DNA from: Actinostola sp. cb2023
Lineage: Eukaryota > Cnidaria > Anthozoa > Actiniaria > Actinostolidae
Reading direction: 5' to 3'
DNA length: 64,000 bases
NCBI GenBank assembly: GCA_033675265.1
Contig: JAUJYZ010001162.1
Location: 676,001 to 740,000, forward strand
This document shows positions 25,901 to 37,085 of this stretch, piece after piece. The position numbers were made by a program, and so were the translations under genes. Every line of letters starts with the position of its first letter. The first letter of the stretch is position 1. The notes beneath the pieces are model-generated. The model had not been told where the DNA came from. It searched no databases and saw only the letters and a program-made list of their open reading frames with translations.

Positions 25901-28900
25901 GCATGTACTTAACGCAAATACCTGAAATACATAAATGACCATTTATACTAACAAGTATTGTTGCTACAGATATGATGAGCATGGTGATGATGATGGTAGT
26001 GGTAATGATGATTATAATGTTTTAAATGGAGTTAAGGTCATGGTACTAATTCAACCAATCACAGTGCGCAAAATCATTGCTCAACCAATCAGAATGCTTG
26101 GACATGGCACGGTCACCACATGGCATAATCACTGCATTGATGATTATGATGGTGATCATACTAGAATACTATACTAACTAGAAACATACCTGGTCATTAG
26201 GACCCACAGAAAGCAGTAAGAATCTCCCAACCATTTCAATCCAGCTTGTTCCTGTTACGTCTTTTGTACTTGACCTTACGTCACCAGTATTAACACCTTT
26301 TCTAAACCAAACCTGCTCATCTTTTGTTAATGCCCATAAACTATGGACACCTGCAGCAATTTGTAGCAAAGGACAAATCTCTCCACTGGATGACAATGAT
26401 GGAGCATTCACCTCAACCCACTGGGTACCTATAAACAGCAACGATTTGAGTAATGGACACCTCCTGTAAACAGACACCTCCTGTAAGCAGACACCTCCTG
26501 TAAGCAGATACATGTACATGTACCTCCCATAAGCAGACACCTCCCATAAGCAGACACCTCCCATAAGCAGACTCCTCCCATAAGCAGACACCTCCCATAA
26601 GCAGACACCTCCCATAAGCAGACACCTCTCATAATCATAAGCAGACACCTCTCATAAGCAGACACCTCCCATAAGCAGACACCTCCCATAAGCAGACACC
26701 TCTCATGATCATAAGCAGACACCTCCCATAAGCAGACACCTCCCATAAGCAGACACCTCCCATAAGCAGACACCTCCCATAAGCAGACACCTCCCATAAG
26801 CAGACACCTCCCATAAGCAGACACCTCCCATAAGAAGACACCTCCCATAAGCAGACACCTCCCATAAGCAGACACCTCCCATAAGCAGACACCTCCCATA
26901 AGCAGACACCTCCCATAATAAGCAGACACCTCCCATAAGCAGACACCTCCCATAAGCAGACACCTCCCATAAGCAGACACCTCCCATAAGCAGACACCTC
27001 TCATGATCATAAGCAGACACCTCCCATAAGCAGGCCTTCCCATAAGCAGACACCTCCCATAAGCAGACACCTCCCATAAGCAGACACTTCCCAAAGGTCC
27101 TGAACATTTCTTTCTCCACTAAAATAATACTTTGTATAACCCTCTTGGTTCCAAGGGTGTCCGTTTACAGGACGTCAACTCAATATCATCCATTATATTC
27201 TATATACACAACCAATGAATATACATGTACATACAATGTACCTGTGGGTTGATAATATGTGACACCATTATGTTATACAACCAATGAATATACATGTACA
27301 TACAATGTACCTGTGGGTTGATAATATGTGACACCATTATGTTATACAACCAATGAATATACATGTACATACAATGTACCTGTGGGTTGATAATATGTGA
27401 CACCATTATGTTATACAACCAATGAATATACATGTACATACAGTCATTTGCAAAAATTCTGGCCGTCACGAAATATCAATATATCTTTATATCGGGTGCA
27501 TTATGGGTAATTAAATAATCGAAAATTTTCCTTAAAGCGGGTTAACGCCAGCAAAGTTGGTAGAAATATTTAGTATAATGTTTATTTTAGTCTTACGTTT
27601 GTTATTTATAAATGTTGCTTCATTTAATAAGTTAGGAAACTCAAAATAGTATTATTTAATTACCCATAATGCACCCGATATATTGATATATTGATATATC
27701 GCGGGCGGCCAGAATTTTTGCAAATGACTGTACAATGTATTTTAGTGTGGGTTATTTATATATGTGACACCATTATGTTATAAAACAAAATGAATATTTA
27801 TGTACCCACAATGTACCTGATATATTGATAATATGTGACACCATTATGGTTATACAACCAATGAATATACATGTACATACAATGTACCTGTGGGTTGATA
27901 ATATGTGACACCATTATGTTATACAACCAATGAATATACATGTACATACAATGTACCTGTGGGTTGATAATATGTGACACCATTATGTTATACAACCAAT
28001 GAATATACATGTACATACAATGTACCTGTGGGTTGATAATATGTGACACCATTATGTTATACAACCAATGAATATACATGTACATACAATGTACCTGTGG
28101 GTTGATAATATGTGACACCATTATGTTATACAACCAATGAATATACATGTACATACAATGTACCTGTGGGTTGATAATATGTGACACCATTATGTTATAC
28201 AACCAATGAATATACATGTACATACAATGTACCTGTGGGTTGATAATATGTGACACCATTATGTTATACAACCAATGAATATACATGTACATACAATGTA
28301 CCTGTGGGTTGATAATATGTGACACCATTATGTTATACAACCAATGAATATACATGTACATACAATGTACCTGTGGGTTGATAATATGTGACACCAACAC
28401 GTACAACTGCTGTACCATACCTATGTACCATACCTATATACCATACCTATATACCATACCTATATACCATACCTATATACCATACCTATATACATGTACA
28501 TACAATGTACCTGTGGGTTGATACATGTGACACCATACAATGTACCTGTACCATACCTATATAATATGTGACACCATACACGTACATACTATATACCATA
28601 CCTATATACCATACCTATATACCATACATACCTATATACCATACCTATATACCATACCTATATACCATACCTATATACCATACCTATATACCATACCTAT
28701 ATACCATACCTATATACCATACCTATATACCATACCTATATACCATACCTATATACCATACCTATATACATGTACATACAATGTACCTGTGGGTTGATAA
28801 TATGTGACACCAACACGTACAACTGCCACACCTTCCCAGGTAACTCCCCACAAGATACCAGTCTTGCTGACAGACAGCTGTGTGATAGTTCCATTAGGGG

Positions 28901-31900
28901 GTGGTATTTCCTCCCATTTGGTTCCCTCTGGGTTCTTGCTTGTAATTCCAGTACGAAAAAGAACCTACAAATAAACATTAAATGTGTACCACATAAAGTG
29001 CTAGATTCTGTAGTTAACTTGTGGATGTACATTGTGTATGGGTTAAACTACTAGCATGAAGGATGAGAATGATGATGTTGTCCTTTGAAAATTGAGACCG
29101 GGCATGAATTTGATTTCGAGGATGTCACGATAGTGGAGGAACGTTTTGGAAGCGTGGCACTAACCAAGACAAGAATGCAGGGAATGATAGAATGGCTCTA
29201 CAGAAATATACAGTGCGCTCATATGATAACGCGAGCAATGATTTTCAAACTATTCCTCTCGCGCAGCTAAGTTATTTTGACTTTCACTGAAGAAGGCTAA
29301 AGAACTAGCCGAAATGTCTGTCAATTTTAATTTAAGTCAGAGACAGAAACTTTTGTAATGATGTTGTCGTTTATTGGCAACATTTTTTACTTTGCATATA
29401 CATGTAGGACTAATAACAAAACAGAGACATTCATGGCGCTCAACAATCCATATCTTACTTGGCCATGGAATGTGACAGCCCAAACTGATAGTTGTCCAGG
29501 TTTTAGTCCAGGAATCATGGTACCACCAACTGTTAGGTCCTGGAAGGGTTGTTTGACAGGATCAGCTGTTAAACCTGGAATCTAATCACAACTTGACATG
29601 TCATTTGATGTGCTGCAAAGACTTACGAAACATTGAGAGTCATATTGTCAACAATGAAACCAATTCCTTGGTTCTATCGACCATGGAAATTGCAAAGTCT
29701 TCAGCAAATTATCGAACTTCAATTCTTTCAATTCACCAAAATAGTCTACTATAACAATTTGATATATGAATGATGCTTACCAGTAGCCATCGATCATAAC
29801 CATCAAATTTATAGTATCTGGACCAGCATCTCCTCCTGACACAAGAAAATGAGCTCTTTTCTTCGTGATAAGTCCGTGGAAAGTCAACTGCATATTGCCA
29901 ACCCTGGAGATGATTTAATTTACACCAGACACTTTTGCATGGTCCATATTATATACAATAAACTATTCTATCCTCATATCTTATCAAATTCATAAATAAT
30001 TAATGAGGGAAATACAATAGAAATCATAAGCGTAGCAGACATTTGTAAATTGGATACAGAATCGTCCTCATTTGCATTCAACTTTAACTTGGATTTTCTT
30101 GGCCAAACTGTTTCCTATCATCCAAATTACAGTAAAACATCCACTTATACGTCGTTGGATTCGATAAGTCAGATACAATATTCGCGTCCGATCTGTATGG
30201 GATTTACAAACTCGAGCCGTAAATCCCATACAGATCGGCTGCTCATATTGTATCTATTACTTAACCTACCAGTATCTACCAACTGGTGTATGTTTTTCGA
30301 CCCGTGATTGTACATTATTTTATATCTTATACAACACAGCTGCTCACTTAATATATGTTCTCCTTGATACTTGTATTATTTTGCTCTTTTGTTTGTAAAT
30401 TTAGTACCAGGTTTTTTGCATGGTGTTCAATTTTAATTCAACACACTTGCATTCCTTGTTTAATTCACACTTTCTTACTGTTTCTTTATACTTGACACAA
30501 GTGACACTAACATACCACAGGGTTCCCAATAATATTATCTATTTCCATTCATTTATTGGAAATCATGATTTGTTGTATATTATTATAATGAATGTACTTA
30601 CCTCAACATCACCAGGCACACTTCTATCAATTATCCAATCACCCTCCCAAACCCAGTGCTTTGATGGCAATGGAAATCCTGATTTTGGTAGGTGGACTTT
30701 ACCATCTTTACTGCTGAAGTCAAATCTGTCACTGCTAAACATCTAGGGGGAAAATAAACATAAGCTTAGTGCTTAGCAGGGATGGATCCAGGAATGTTTG
30801 AGAAGGGGGTCCAAACATATACTAGGCATAAAAAACAATCAATAAAATATAAAACAATCAATTGATCCTCAGGTATGACAGGGGGGTCCGGACCCTCCAA
30901 ATCGTATTGGCCCGTCCACACATAACCGGATTTTTTTTTAATCCGCAACTTTTTCGATGCGGATTGGCCTCCTGTCCACACGTATCCTGTGAATACGGTC
31001 AATGAATCCGCGTGGTAAAGACTGGATCTGATACCGTGACGTCAAAGTATTCAAAAATATATGGTTTCGACCATCCACACGAGGCCGTATTCACAGTGTA
31101 TTAAAAAAAAATCCACTCTGGAGAGCGTATTAAAAAAGATGCGGATTCATCGACCGTATTACCCGCATACGTGTGGATGGGGCCTTAGTGAATCATATCG
31201 GTGTTTATAAGAGGGCACTGACCAATAGTAAAGATATAAATCAATGAGAATGGTGGTCAAAAATGCATTTGACTTGCTACTCCAAATACTGCTGAAACTG
31301 TAAATCTATGGGTCAAAGTGACAAACATAAGCTTGGTGCTTAGAAGGGATGATGATCCTGTCACTGCTGCACAACATTTAGTTGGTTTAAAATGATTCCT
31401 TGGTTCAAACATAAGCTTGGTGCTTAAAGGAATGGATTAGGGGGGGGGGGGGAGGGGGGGGGGGGGGGGCCTCAAAAAAGAACTACATAATTTTGACCTC
31501 CCTCCCTTCTCTCTCTCTCTCTCTATCTATCTTCTCCCCTCTCATCTACCTAACTGTCTGTCTGTCTAACTATATCTACAACTAATATAGGGGAAAATAA
31601 ATATCCTACCTGACTGGTAGAACCTCTTACCTTTAGTGCTTAGACCTTAACCACTTGGATTTCTTTGGTAGTAATGATGCACATTATTAATAAACCTAAA
31701 CCTAAATGTCTCCCCTAATACTAACCCTAAACATAACCCCAAGATACAAATATACTTGGTATAGTCTTCCCCAATACTAACCCTAAACCTAACCCCAAGG
31801 TACTTCATTACTGTATAGTCTTCCCTAATACTAACCCTAAACCTAACCCCAAGGTACTTCATTACTGTATAGTCTTCCCTAATACTAACCCTAAACCTAA

Positions 31901-32515
31901 CCCCAAGGTACTTCATTACTGTATAGTCTTCCCTAATACTAACCCTAAACCTAATCCCAAGGTACTTCATTACTGTATAGTCTTCCCTAATACTAACCCT
32001 AAACCTAATCCCAAGGTACTTCATTACTGTATAGTCTTCCCTAATACTAACCCTAAACCTAATCCCAAGGTACTTCATTACTATAAAGTCTTCCCTAATA
32101 CCAACCCTAAACTTGAACCGGTTCAATTTAAATTAAACCAGTTCAATTTAAATTAAAACAAAGATCATTTTGAACTACAACATTTCCCTAAAAGTATTTC
32201 AGAATTAAAAATCAATTTGATTTGCTACTATTTGTGTCATACCGATTTGCAAGACCATCCATTGATCATTCCCCATCGTTGATTTTGCCAGGTTTCGGCT
32301 CTGTTTCTAATAACTACCTGAGTTGAGTGAACATACAGACATGGTTGTTGGTTAGCATTGATTGCCCATGCACAGAAATTCACAGCAGAAACACGCTTAA
32401 AACAGTTTCTTGATTTAAGCTCTGGTGTCGAAACTTCCTTCCATGAGTTGTCACGCAGTTCTACTAGGAAAGTGCGACCATCACGGTCAATAACCCACAA
32501 ATGTGGTGACTCCAT
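13981..32515 (-). CDS. TECPR1: Tectonin beta-propeller repeat-containing protein 1
   Basis: TECPR1 is a lysosomal/autophagosomal tether that binds ATG5-ATG12 and phosphoinositides during selective autophagy. Seventeen coding exons, all GT..AG and phase-consistent: 32515-32243, 30742-30602, 29903-29781, 29581-29459, 28964-28787, 26428-26190, 25921-25774, 25423-25152, 23211-22529, 18577-18404, 17838-17782, 17714-17543, 16925-16790, 15674-15585, 15504-15398, 15010-14921, 14400-13981 (1141 aa; human about 1165). Tectonin repeats lie at both ends (LWVIDRDGRTF, VWFRKGVN, VWGVAQNGTTYFR). Two dysferlin motifs are present (NQRW, EGWQYAVDFP, VRRR in exons 3 and 10-11). A PH-like region in exon 9 precedes GGHLYTVETG and VYTGGYGGG. 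The long linker of the human protein before the ATG5-binding region is much shorter here. The C terminus instead has a 140-residue acidic tail (EEDDDDGDDGDD). The start is the first ATG before ESPHLWVID. It lies head-to-head with NUDT1. Confidence 0.93.
14430..14530. mobile_element. Repeat fragment with CTTTATTTATCGAGGGTA motif
   Basis: A short interspersed fragment in TECPR1 intron 16. It shares CTTTATTTA.CGAGGGTA and a downstream GTGGCCCTC with the fragment at about 46738-46795 in HAGH intron 4, so it is a dispersed repeat, probably a LINE or SINE tail. Confidence 0.4.
14563..14815. mobile_element. Hairpin MITE in TECPR1 intron 16
   Basis: Inverted repeat with TAATACTCCAGCTTCGAGTT at the left and AACTCGAAACTGGAGTATTA at the right. 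Internal arms share GCTCAGGCTTAGCCTCAAT. Arms are about 75 bp. No target duplication is clear, so the ends are approximate. Confidence 0.65.
15741..16770. repeat. (AGAC)-based minisatellite in TECPR1 intron 13
   Basis: Imperfect array of AGAC and ATGCAGACAGAC units, interrupted at about 16440-16555 and ending 20 bp from the exon 13 donor. It reads open in several frames on both strands as Cys/Val/Ser-rich or Thr/Asp/Gln-rich peptide, which is an effect of the 12-bp periodicity. Confidence 0.95.
17020..17290. mobile_element. Inverted repeat with tRNA-like B box in TECPR1 intron 12
   Basis: Complementary segments of the form CATAAGAGGTCTTATGTCAC and AAGCATAAGCACAAG occur several times in both orientations. 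At its edge is GGTTCTAATCC, close to a polymerase III B box, followed by CCACTGCCACCA. This could be a tRNA-derived SINE end. Weak call. Confidence 0.35.
17990..18330. repeat. (ATC/AAC)n microsatellite in TECPR1 intron 10
   Basis: Mixed trinucleotide tract of ATC, AAC and short ACGACATC interruptions, with higher-order repetition of about 50 bp. Intronic. The Asp/Val-rich and Ser/Thr-rich open frames across it are artefacts. Confidence 0.95.
18617..22471. repeat. 3.9-kb higher-order satellite in TECPR1 intron 9
   Basis: About a hundred units of (AGAC)n plus a GACTAATAACAAA linker, ending in one of three variants: ATCACTGCT, CTCTCAGTT or CTCTTAGTT. Variants are not random. The first two alternate in the left three-quarters and the CTCTTAGTT form dominates the right end. 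Blocks of several units recur, for example the CCGACTCACTAATAAC cluster near 19836-20060 and again near 21432-21530. Confidence 0.95.
23315..24960. repeat. 79-bp minisatellite in TECPR1 intron 8
   Basis: About twenty copies of a 79-bp unit (CATGTGTGTGGATGTGATGC, then AACTATGCACAAGCTAGCAA and ACTTCGATGTTACTTC) with many small deletions. It begins about 100 bp from the acceptor of exon 9. Confidence 0.95.
26457..27098. repeat. 17-bp minisatellite in TECPR1 intron 5
   Basis: About 35 copies of ATAAGCAGACACCTCCC, with a few CATGATC interruptions, beginning only about 30 bp upstream (in transcript terms) of the exon 6 acceptor at 26429. Its complement GGGAGGTGTCTGCTTAT is not pyrimidine-rich, so the branch-point region of this intron is squeezed. 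Confidence 0.95.
27233..28410 (-). repeat. 69-bp minisatellite carrying copies of the TECPR1 exon 5 end and donor
   Basis: Each 69-bp unit contains, on the minus strand, the last 26 nt of TECPR1 exon 5 (ending ATCAACCCACAG) joined to its donor GTACATTGTATG and about 43 nt of intron. Eleven intact copies are at about 27240, 27309, 27378 and every 69 bp from 27882 to 28365, plus degenerate ones. The copy nearest the true exon (28371-28410) shares about 40 nt of exon. The unit is 23 codons long, so it reads open. A mariner-like MITE interrupts the array at 27441-27730. Confidence 0.9.
27441..27730. mobile_element. 290-bp mariner-like MITE (TA duplication)
   Basis: Ends CAGTCATTTGCAAAAATTCT and its complement, with further inner symmetry (CCCATAATGCACCCGATAT). 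It is flanked by TA on both sides (27439-27440, 27731-27732), which in the uninterrupted minisatellite unit is the single TA of ACATACAATG. Non-autonomous Tc1/mariner type by target and size. Confidence 0.85.
28410..28770. repeat. 13-bp minisatellite (CCATACCTATATA)n
   Basis: About twenty copies of CCATACCTATATA lying between the 69-bp array and the genuine exon 5 donor at 28786, broken at 28495-28560 by partial copies of the exon-5-end unit. Confidence 0.95.
29075..29350 (+). mobile_element. Fragment resembling a Penelope-like element tail
   Basis: Reads TGHEFDFEDVTIVEE in one frame, similar in style to the region near the endonuclease of Penelope-like elements, then a 3' tail containing GAAGAAGGCTAAAGAACTAG and CCGAAATGTCTG. 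A similar tail (GACGTTTCGGTCTTTGATC) lies at about 40505-40560. Truncated and non-functional. Family call is inference. Confidence 0.4.
30895..31188. mobile_element. MITE with GTCCACACGTAT ends in TECPR1 intron 1
   Basis: Starts near GGCCCGTCCACACATAACCG and ends near CGTGTGGATGGGGCC. It shares AATCCGCAACTTTTTCGATG with the element at 8566-8738. It sits beside a CAGGGGGGTCCGGACC stretch that may belong to another repeat. Confidence 0.55.
31440..31470. repeat. Poly-G tract
   Basis: A nearly pure G run in TECPR1 intron 1. Similar G runs occur at about 37653-37673, 38888-38929 and 54850-54873. Confidence 0.9.
31690..32115. repeat. 54-bp minisatellite with telomere-like core in TECPR1 intron 1
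   Basis: About seven copies of a 54-bp unit containing CTAACCCTAAACCTAACCCC followed by AAGGTACTTCATTACTG. The core resembles two to three degenerate CCCTAA telomere units. The rest of the unit is unrelated. Confidence 0.9.
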
Positions 32516-33045
32516 TGGCAACAAGTTGTTGGCCCTCTTCTCTTTCTTAAAACCCGAATTATTTCTTTATCGATCTTTGACAGGCTTCCCAAGAAGCCTT
32601 GAAGTCTTCCTCGGTGAACGATGAAGAGATGTCATAGCGAGATGTGAAAGGAAAGGAGAATTTAAAATTTAAACAACAAAAACAAATACGTGAAGCAGGA
32701 AAGTACAGGAAGTAAATGTGGCATTATGTCATTCGCATTGTTTATAATGAGCAACCGCTGGCAATGAATACCGTGTTTTTTATTATCGTGATTTATCAGA
32801 AATTATCCTAATTTTAATAAAGAAATACAAAATATATATTTCTTTCGAGGTTTTTATTCAAAAAAGATTGCAATATTTTATTGCTAAAATTACTGTCCAG
32901 CTCGATGAACAAAATGTGCTAAATTTCTTGTCATTTTATTTCCTGATTGGGTTTCCTGTGTTATTGATGACCATATTAGGAACATAGACATAAATGAGTT
33001 TTGCGAATTTCACGTACACGTAAGTTTAGTTCATTTTTCGCTCAA
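32516..33045. promoter_or_regulatory. Divergent promoter interval, TECPR1 / NUDT1
   Basis: The start codons of TECPR1 (minus, 32515) and NUDT1 (plus, 33046) are 530 bp apart with no other exon between them, so both 5' untranslated regions and promoters must lie here unless distant 5' exons exist. I see no clear TATA box. Confidence 0.6.
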
Positions 33046-36031
33046 ATGAACATGGCTAAAAACAAGATCCTTACGCTTGTCCTCGTTCATAACACCACAA
33101 AAGTTTTACTCGGGATGAAGAAACGTGGATTCGGCGTTGGACGATGGAATGGTTTTGGCGGGAAAGTGGAGGCAAATGAAACTATCATGGAAGGCGCCAA
33201 AAGGTACGTGGAACCACGTGCGCGCTGGCCTTTCCTTGAATCGTGCCTGCTTGTTGGCACAGAGATTAAAAAGTCTGTATGGACCTTCTAGGATTAGCGT
33301 ATAAAGCTATTTTACTAATCGTATTTAGATTTAGCAAGGCACCAGTACGTTAATTAGACACGTGACAAAAATAACTCAATATTACGTTTTGTCTGGCAGT
33401 TCAAACTTCCTTTAAAAACCTTTGACTGACAAGACTATCACTGTCATGTACTAACAACACAAGAGAACCGATAGGCTATTATTATAGGTATTTATGGGTT
33501 TCCTTTGGTTTGACACAGGGAGCCCACACACCAGGGGTTGAGCACATATACATACTGTATTTATTAATCCTTGTAGTCAAAAACTATGCAGGATGTTAAA
33601 AATAGTCAACATGCTCACTATTATAATGTAAACAACATTGCATAATTTATATAATTTTATATTCAGTTTCTGTATATATATTGACATCATATTATAATTA
33701 TTCTTATTATTAATATTTAAACTTCTAGTGTAGTTATGCTGTTCTAGAAGTAACTCATTAAAGATTAAAGCTGGTAATCACACTATTTTGAGCGTGTGCC
33801 CAATTGCTCTGCAATTTATTGCACATAATACATCCTCGGGAACCCAGGGGTATATTCTGTTGCTCGTTACTCGCTCCCAGAGAAATACCCCTGGGAACGA
33901 AGTCTGTTGGAACTTGTTCCGGAAGTCAAAATTCAAAATCGCATCTGTCCTATTCAAACCAGAATGGTATACTTGATACTGATTGGTCGAACGAGAGTAA
34001 TTTTGACTTCCGGAACAAGTTCCAACAGACTTTGTTCCCAGGGGTATTTCTTTGAGAGCGAGTAACGAGCAACAGAATATACCCCTGGGTTCCTGAGGAT
34101 GCACATAATATTGCCAAAGTACAAACATAGTCATATCACATTGTACTTCAATAAGGGACATTTCATGAGGGACACTTCATGAGGGACATTTAGACTAAAT
34201 ATCCGTCATTACTATGCATGAGGATGCAAGTCAGTCCCTTATATACACCAGGTGTACACACAATCATTGGGACCCAAGAGCAAACCAAAGAGTATTTAAT
34301 CACTCTCTACTTATGGTAACTCGAGCATTCAAGATGTGTGGGACAATTGTTTTGCTTAATTACGCATGCGTTAACGATGTTCTGAATATCAAAACAGAAG
34401 GAAATCTGCAAAAGCCAATGCAAAGAATATTCTATTTCACTTATTTTCTCTATTTTTCACACAATGAAGTATTATATTATTCGGCAATTTTCTCCGATTT
34501 TCAGTATGCTCTACTTCGGCGGCGTAAACCGACCTTCCTCCATTTCTGATCTGTGTACCTTCAGGTACTCTGCTTATTAATATATACTCTTTCATTGTGT
34601 AAATGAAACAAAGATGTGCAACTTGAAGCATTCCCCAGAGTAAATGTCTAATCAAGAGTCTTTCACAAAACATATATGGAAAATATTATTCTCCTTTGCG
34701 CCGGAAATTGGACGAACTCAAGCCTGTATTTTTATTCATTTTTCCTCGGTGATCATGGTATTTACAAAAACTAAAATACATCGCTTGGGAAAACTTTTTT
34801 GTTTGAAAACATTTTAGCCCCATACTTAGCGTATTGGAAGAACTATGACCTGCGGACATTTTTGTTGGTTTTAGAATTTTGATTTTTTGAGTTAGTAGTT
34901 CCTCGGTAGAGTCAGTAAAAGTCCCGAGGCCTAACCCTCCCTTGGCTTCGGGGACATTTAATCACTAATATCCCTCAGTGCCATGATATTACTTAGAGTG
35001 ATTCCAATAAAAACCCGAAGGCACTACTTTAATTACTTTATTTTGTCAGTGTCTAAATTTTAGATGCTTTTTATTATGACGAACATTGCGTCAGATTTTA
35101 CCAACGAAAGTTTAAAATACCACACTACCTTCAATAAAGAAACTCTGAAAGTTGTATTTCATTTCATGGAAGATTTTGTCTAATGATTTTGGAAAAAGAG
35201 ACGTTTTCAATTTAGAAATTTTGGGTCATTTATGCCCACCGTAGTATATTCTCCTTTTTAATAGTACTAAATAGTGCTATTTCTATTGTTTTCTATTGTG
35301 AATAAATGCCCCCTTAGCCTCGTTAGTAGCTAGTTTAGTACTAATTAGTGATATTATTTAGTGATTTCAAGCTTTTCTAATTTGAACAAAAGACAACAAA
35401 AGAGTGAGTGTAATAGTGTGTATTGGTGTAGTTAGTAATGCCCAGGTTTATTGGAATCACTCCATAATAATACAAACTCTGCTCTATTGCATGCAGTGCT
35501 AGGTGCACCAACATGTTTCTGCACTTTGTTTTAGGGAACTACAAGAGGAGTGTTGCTTGCATGCCAAAAGTCTTGCAGAGGTTGGAATATTACTGTTTGA
35601 ATTTGTTGGAGATCCAGTGATTTTGGAAGTCCATGTATTTAGAACAGAAGAATATCAAGGCGAGCCAACAGAAACGGAAGGTATTTCATGTTAAAATGGT
35701 TTTCAAATGTACTTTATTGTTCAAAACTATTATATTAAGTTAGTATAAAACTGAACCCTAAATAAAATCCTTTTCTAAATAAGTTAGTGTTAAAAAATAC
35801 ATTTTTGACAAAAAATACAATAAAAATATCAATACAAAAGTTTGCCTTATTTCTATTATAGAAATGCGTCCTCAGTGGTTTGACCATGACAAAATACCAT
35901 TCAACGACATGTGGCCTGATGATGTATTTTGGCTTCCAAGTCTTCTTGAGAAGAAGAGGTTTCATTGTTATTTTAAATTTGAAGGACATTCAAAAATCTT
36001 AGAATCCAGAATAGATATTAGTGATAATTAG
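33046..36031 (+). CDS. NUDT1: Oxidised purine nucleoside triphosphate hydrolase (MTH1)
   Basis: Hydrolyses 8-oxo-dGTP, 2-OH-dATP and related oxidised purine triphosphates to monophosphates, keeping them out of DNA. Three exons: 33046-33203, 35535-35680, 35862-36031 (phases 2 and 1), giving 157 aa from MNMAKNK or 155 aa from the second ATG at 33052; human MTH1 is 156 aa. The Nudix box GX5EX7REUXEEXGU spans the first junction: [15 protein letters not shown], then R-ELQEEC. The usual Gly after EE is Cys here, as the sequence reads EECCLHAK. Substrate-pocket features are kept: [13 protein letters not shown], the WPDD motif in [11 protein letters not shown] (base recognition by the paired Asp residues) and FHCYFKFEG near the end. 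Head-to-head with TECPR1 and tail-to-tail with the RING gene at 37086-39893. Confidence 0.96.
33831..34101. mobile_element. 271-bp MITE with 9-bp target duplication (MULE-like)
   Basis: Inverted-repeat arms of about 100 bp with ends CATCCTCGGGAACCCAGGGG and CCCCTGGGTTCCTGAGGATG. Flanked by identical CACATAATA copies (33822-33830 and 34102-34110). A 9-bp duplication with long inverted repeats suggests a Mutator-like family. Located in NUDT1 intron 1. Confidence 0.85.
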
Positions 36032-37085
36032 TACTATGTACAAAGGCTTATACTCCAGCAAAAATTGAGTTCAAGTGTTACAACACCAAAACATATATAA
36101 TATTCCTTTTTTATGAAAGGAAACATTTCTCATAAATATTTGTCTATTTTACTCTCCTCCATGGGCATAGTAAAATATAGTTAATGGTGTAACCCGAGCC
36201 AGCAGGTCACGCATTACGTCTATCAGGTTTCAGGCTAAGCGCACACGTTCAAGGCCGATCAAGGTCACTTTCATTACCCTATTCTTGTCTGGCTTTCGGG
36301 TTTTCCCAACTTCTATCACTGCCTTGCATTGGTCAGTAATTTGCGTTTATAAACTATAAAGCATTCATGTCTCTCTCATAGCGCACGTGCCGTCTAGGTT
36401 TACTTTAGTACAGCCTTTAGCATTGGCTAGGTCTTTGCACCTATTGAACAACTGTCTGGCTATAAAAGCAAGTCAATATAGAATAAATACTCATATCTGC
36501 AAGCCTTGCTGCACAGTAACAATATAGTTCAAATAATTTTCCCTCCCACCCTCCCTAGTTTGGGTGCCAATCATTGATATTGTAATATTGTAAATGGAGA
36601 TTGTTATTGCTTAATAAACCGGGGTTACCCCTTCAGTTGGCGGTTAAGTCTGTCTGGCGACTTTCCCAAGCGTATTTTGCTAGCTGGTTAGCATGCTATA
36701 GTGACGTCATTAGTACGTCATTGCGTTCGACCTGCCAATACCCTTGTCCGATCCAGCACGCGGAGTGCTGGGGAGATGAGTGAGGCTTTAAAAGGTCATG
36801 TTTGTTGTTATGTTTTGCACTAAGGGAGTCGTCACGCCAGGCTTGCCACGCCATCAGTTGGGCTCATTCCCCCAATTATACGCCACAAATACGTGTACTG
36901 TTTTTGATGCATAATAACGGGTGATTGTTAAATACTGCGAGAAGTGACATTAAGCTTAATTACCAAGTTTTTTTCTTTGAAGTGCTTTTTGTTCTACAAA
37001 GTATATGTATTGATGTTGTACACTAATTTGTGTTTTAACAGTTAAAGAATAATCTTGGTAGAGAAATAGTTAGATAGATGTTGAA
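36032..37085. other. Convergent 3' interval between NUDT1 and the RING gene
   Basis: Holds both 3' untranslated regions. From 36188 (TGTAACCCGAGCC) there is a stretch with TATAAAAG at 36461 and AATAAA at 36482 and 36613 that could be a solo LTR, but I cannot find a matching end or target duplication. No coding exon is seen. Confidence 0.3.

Noticed and set aside
26413..27119. Frames with repeated GGVCLWEVSAYGRCLL
   Set aside because: Translation of a 17-bp intronic minisatellite; only 26190-26428 is coding (TECPR1 exon 6).
31690..32115. Functional telomere or chromosome end
   Set aside because: The CCCTAA-like core is degenerate and only part of a 54-bp unit inside an intron.
36188..36780. 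Solo LTR
   Set aside because: TATA-like and AATAAA motifs are present but no matching TG...CA ends or target duplication could be found.
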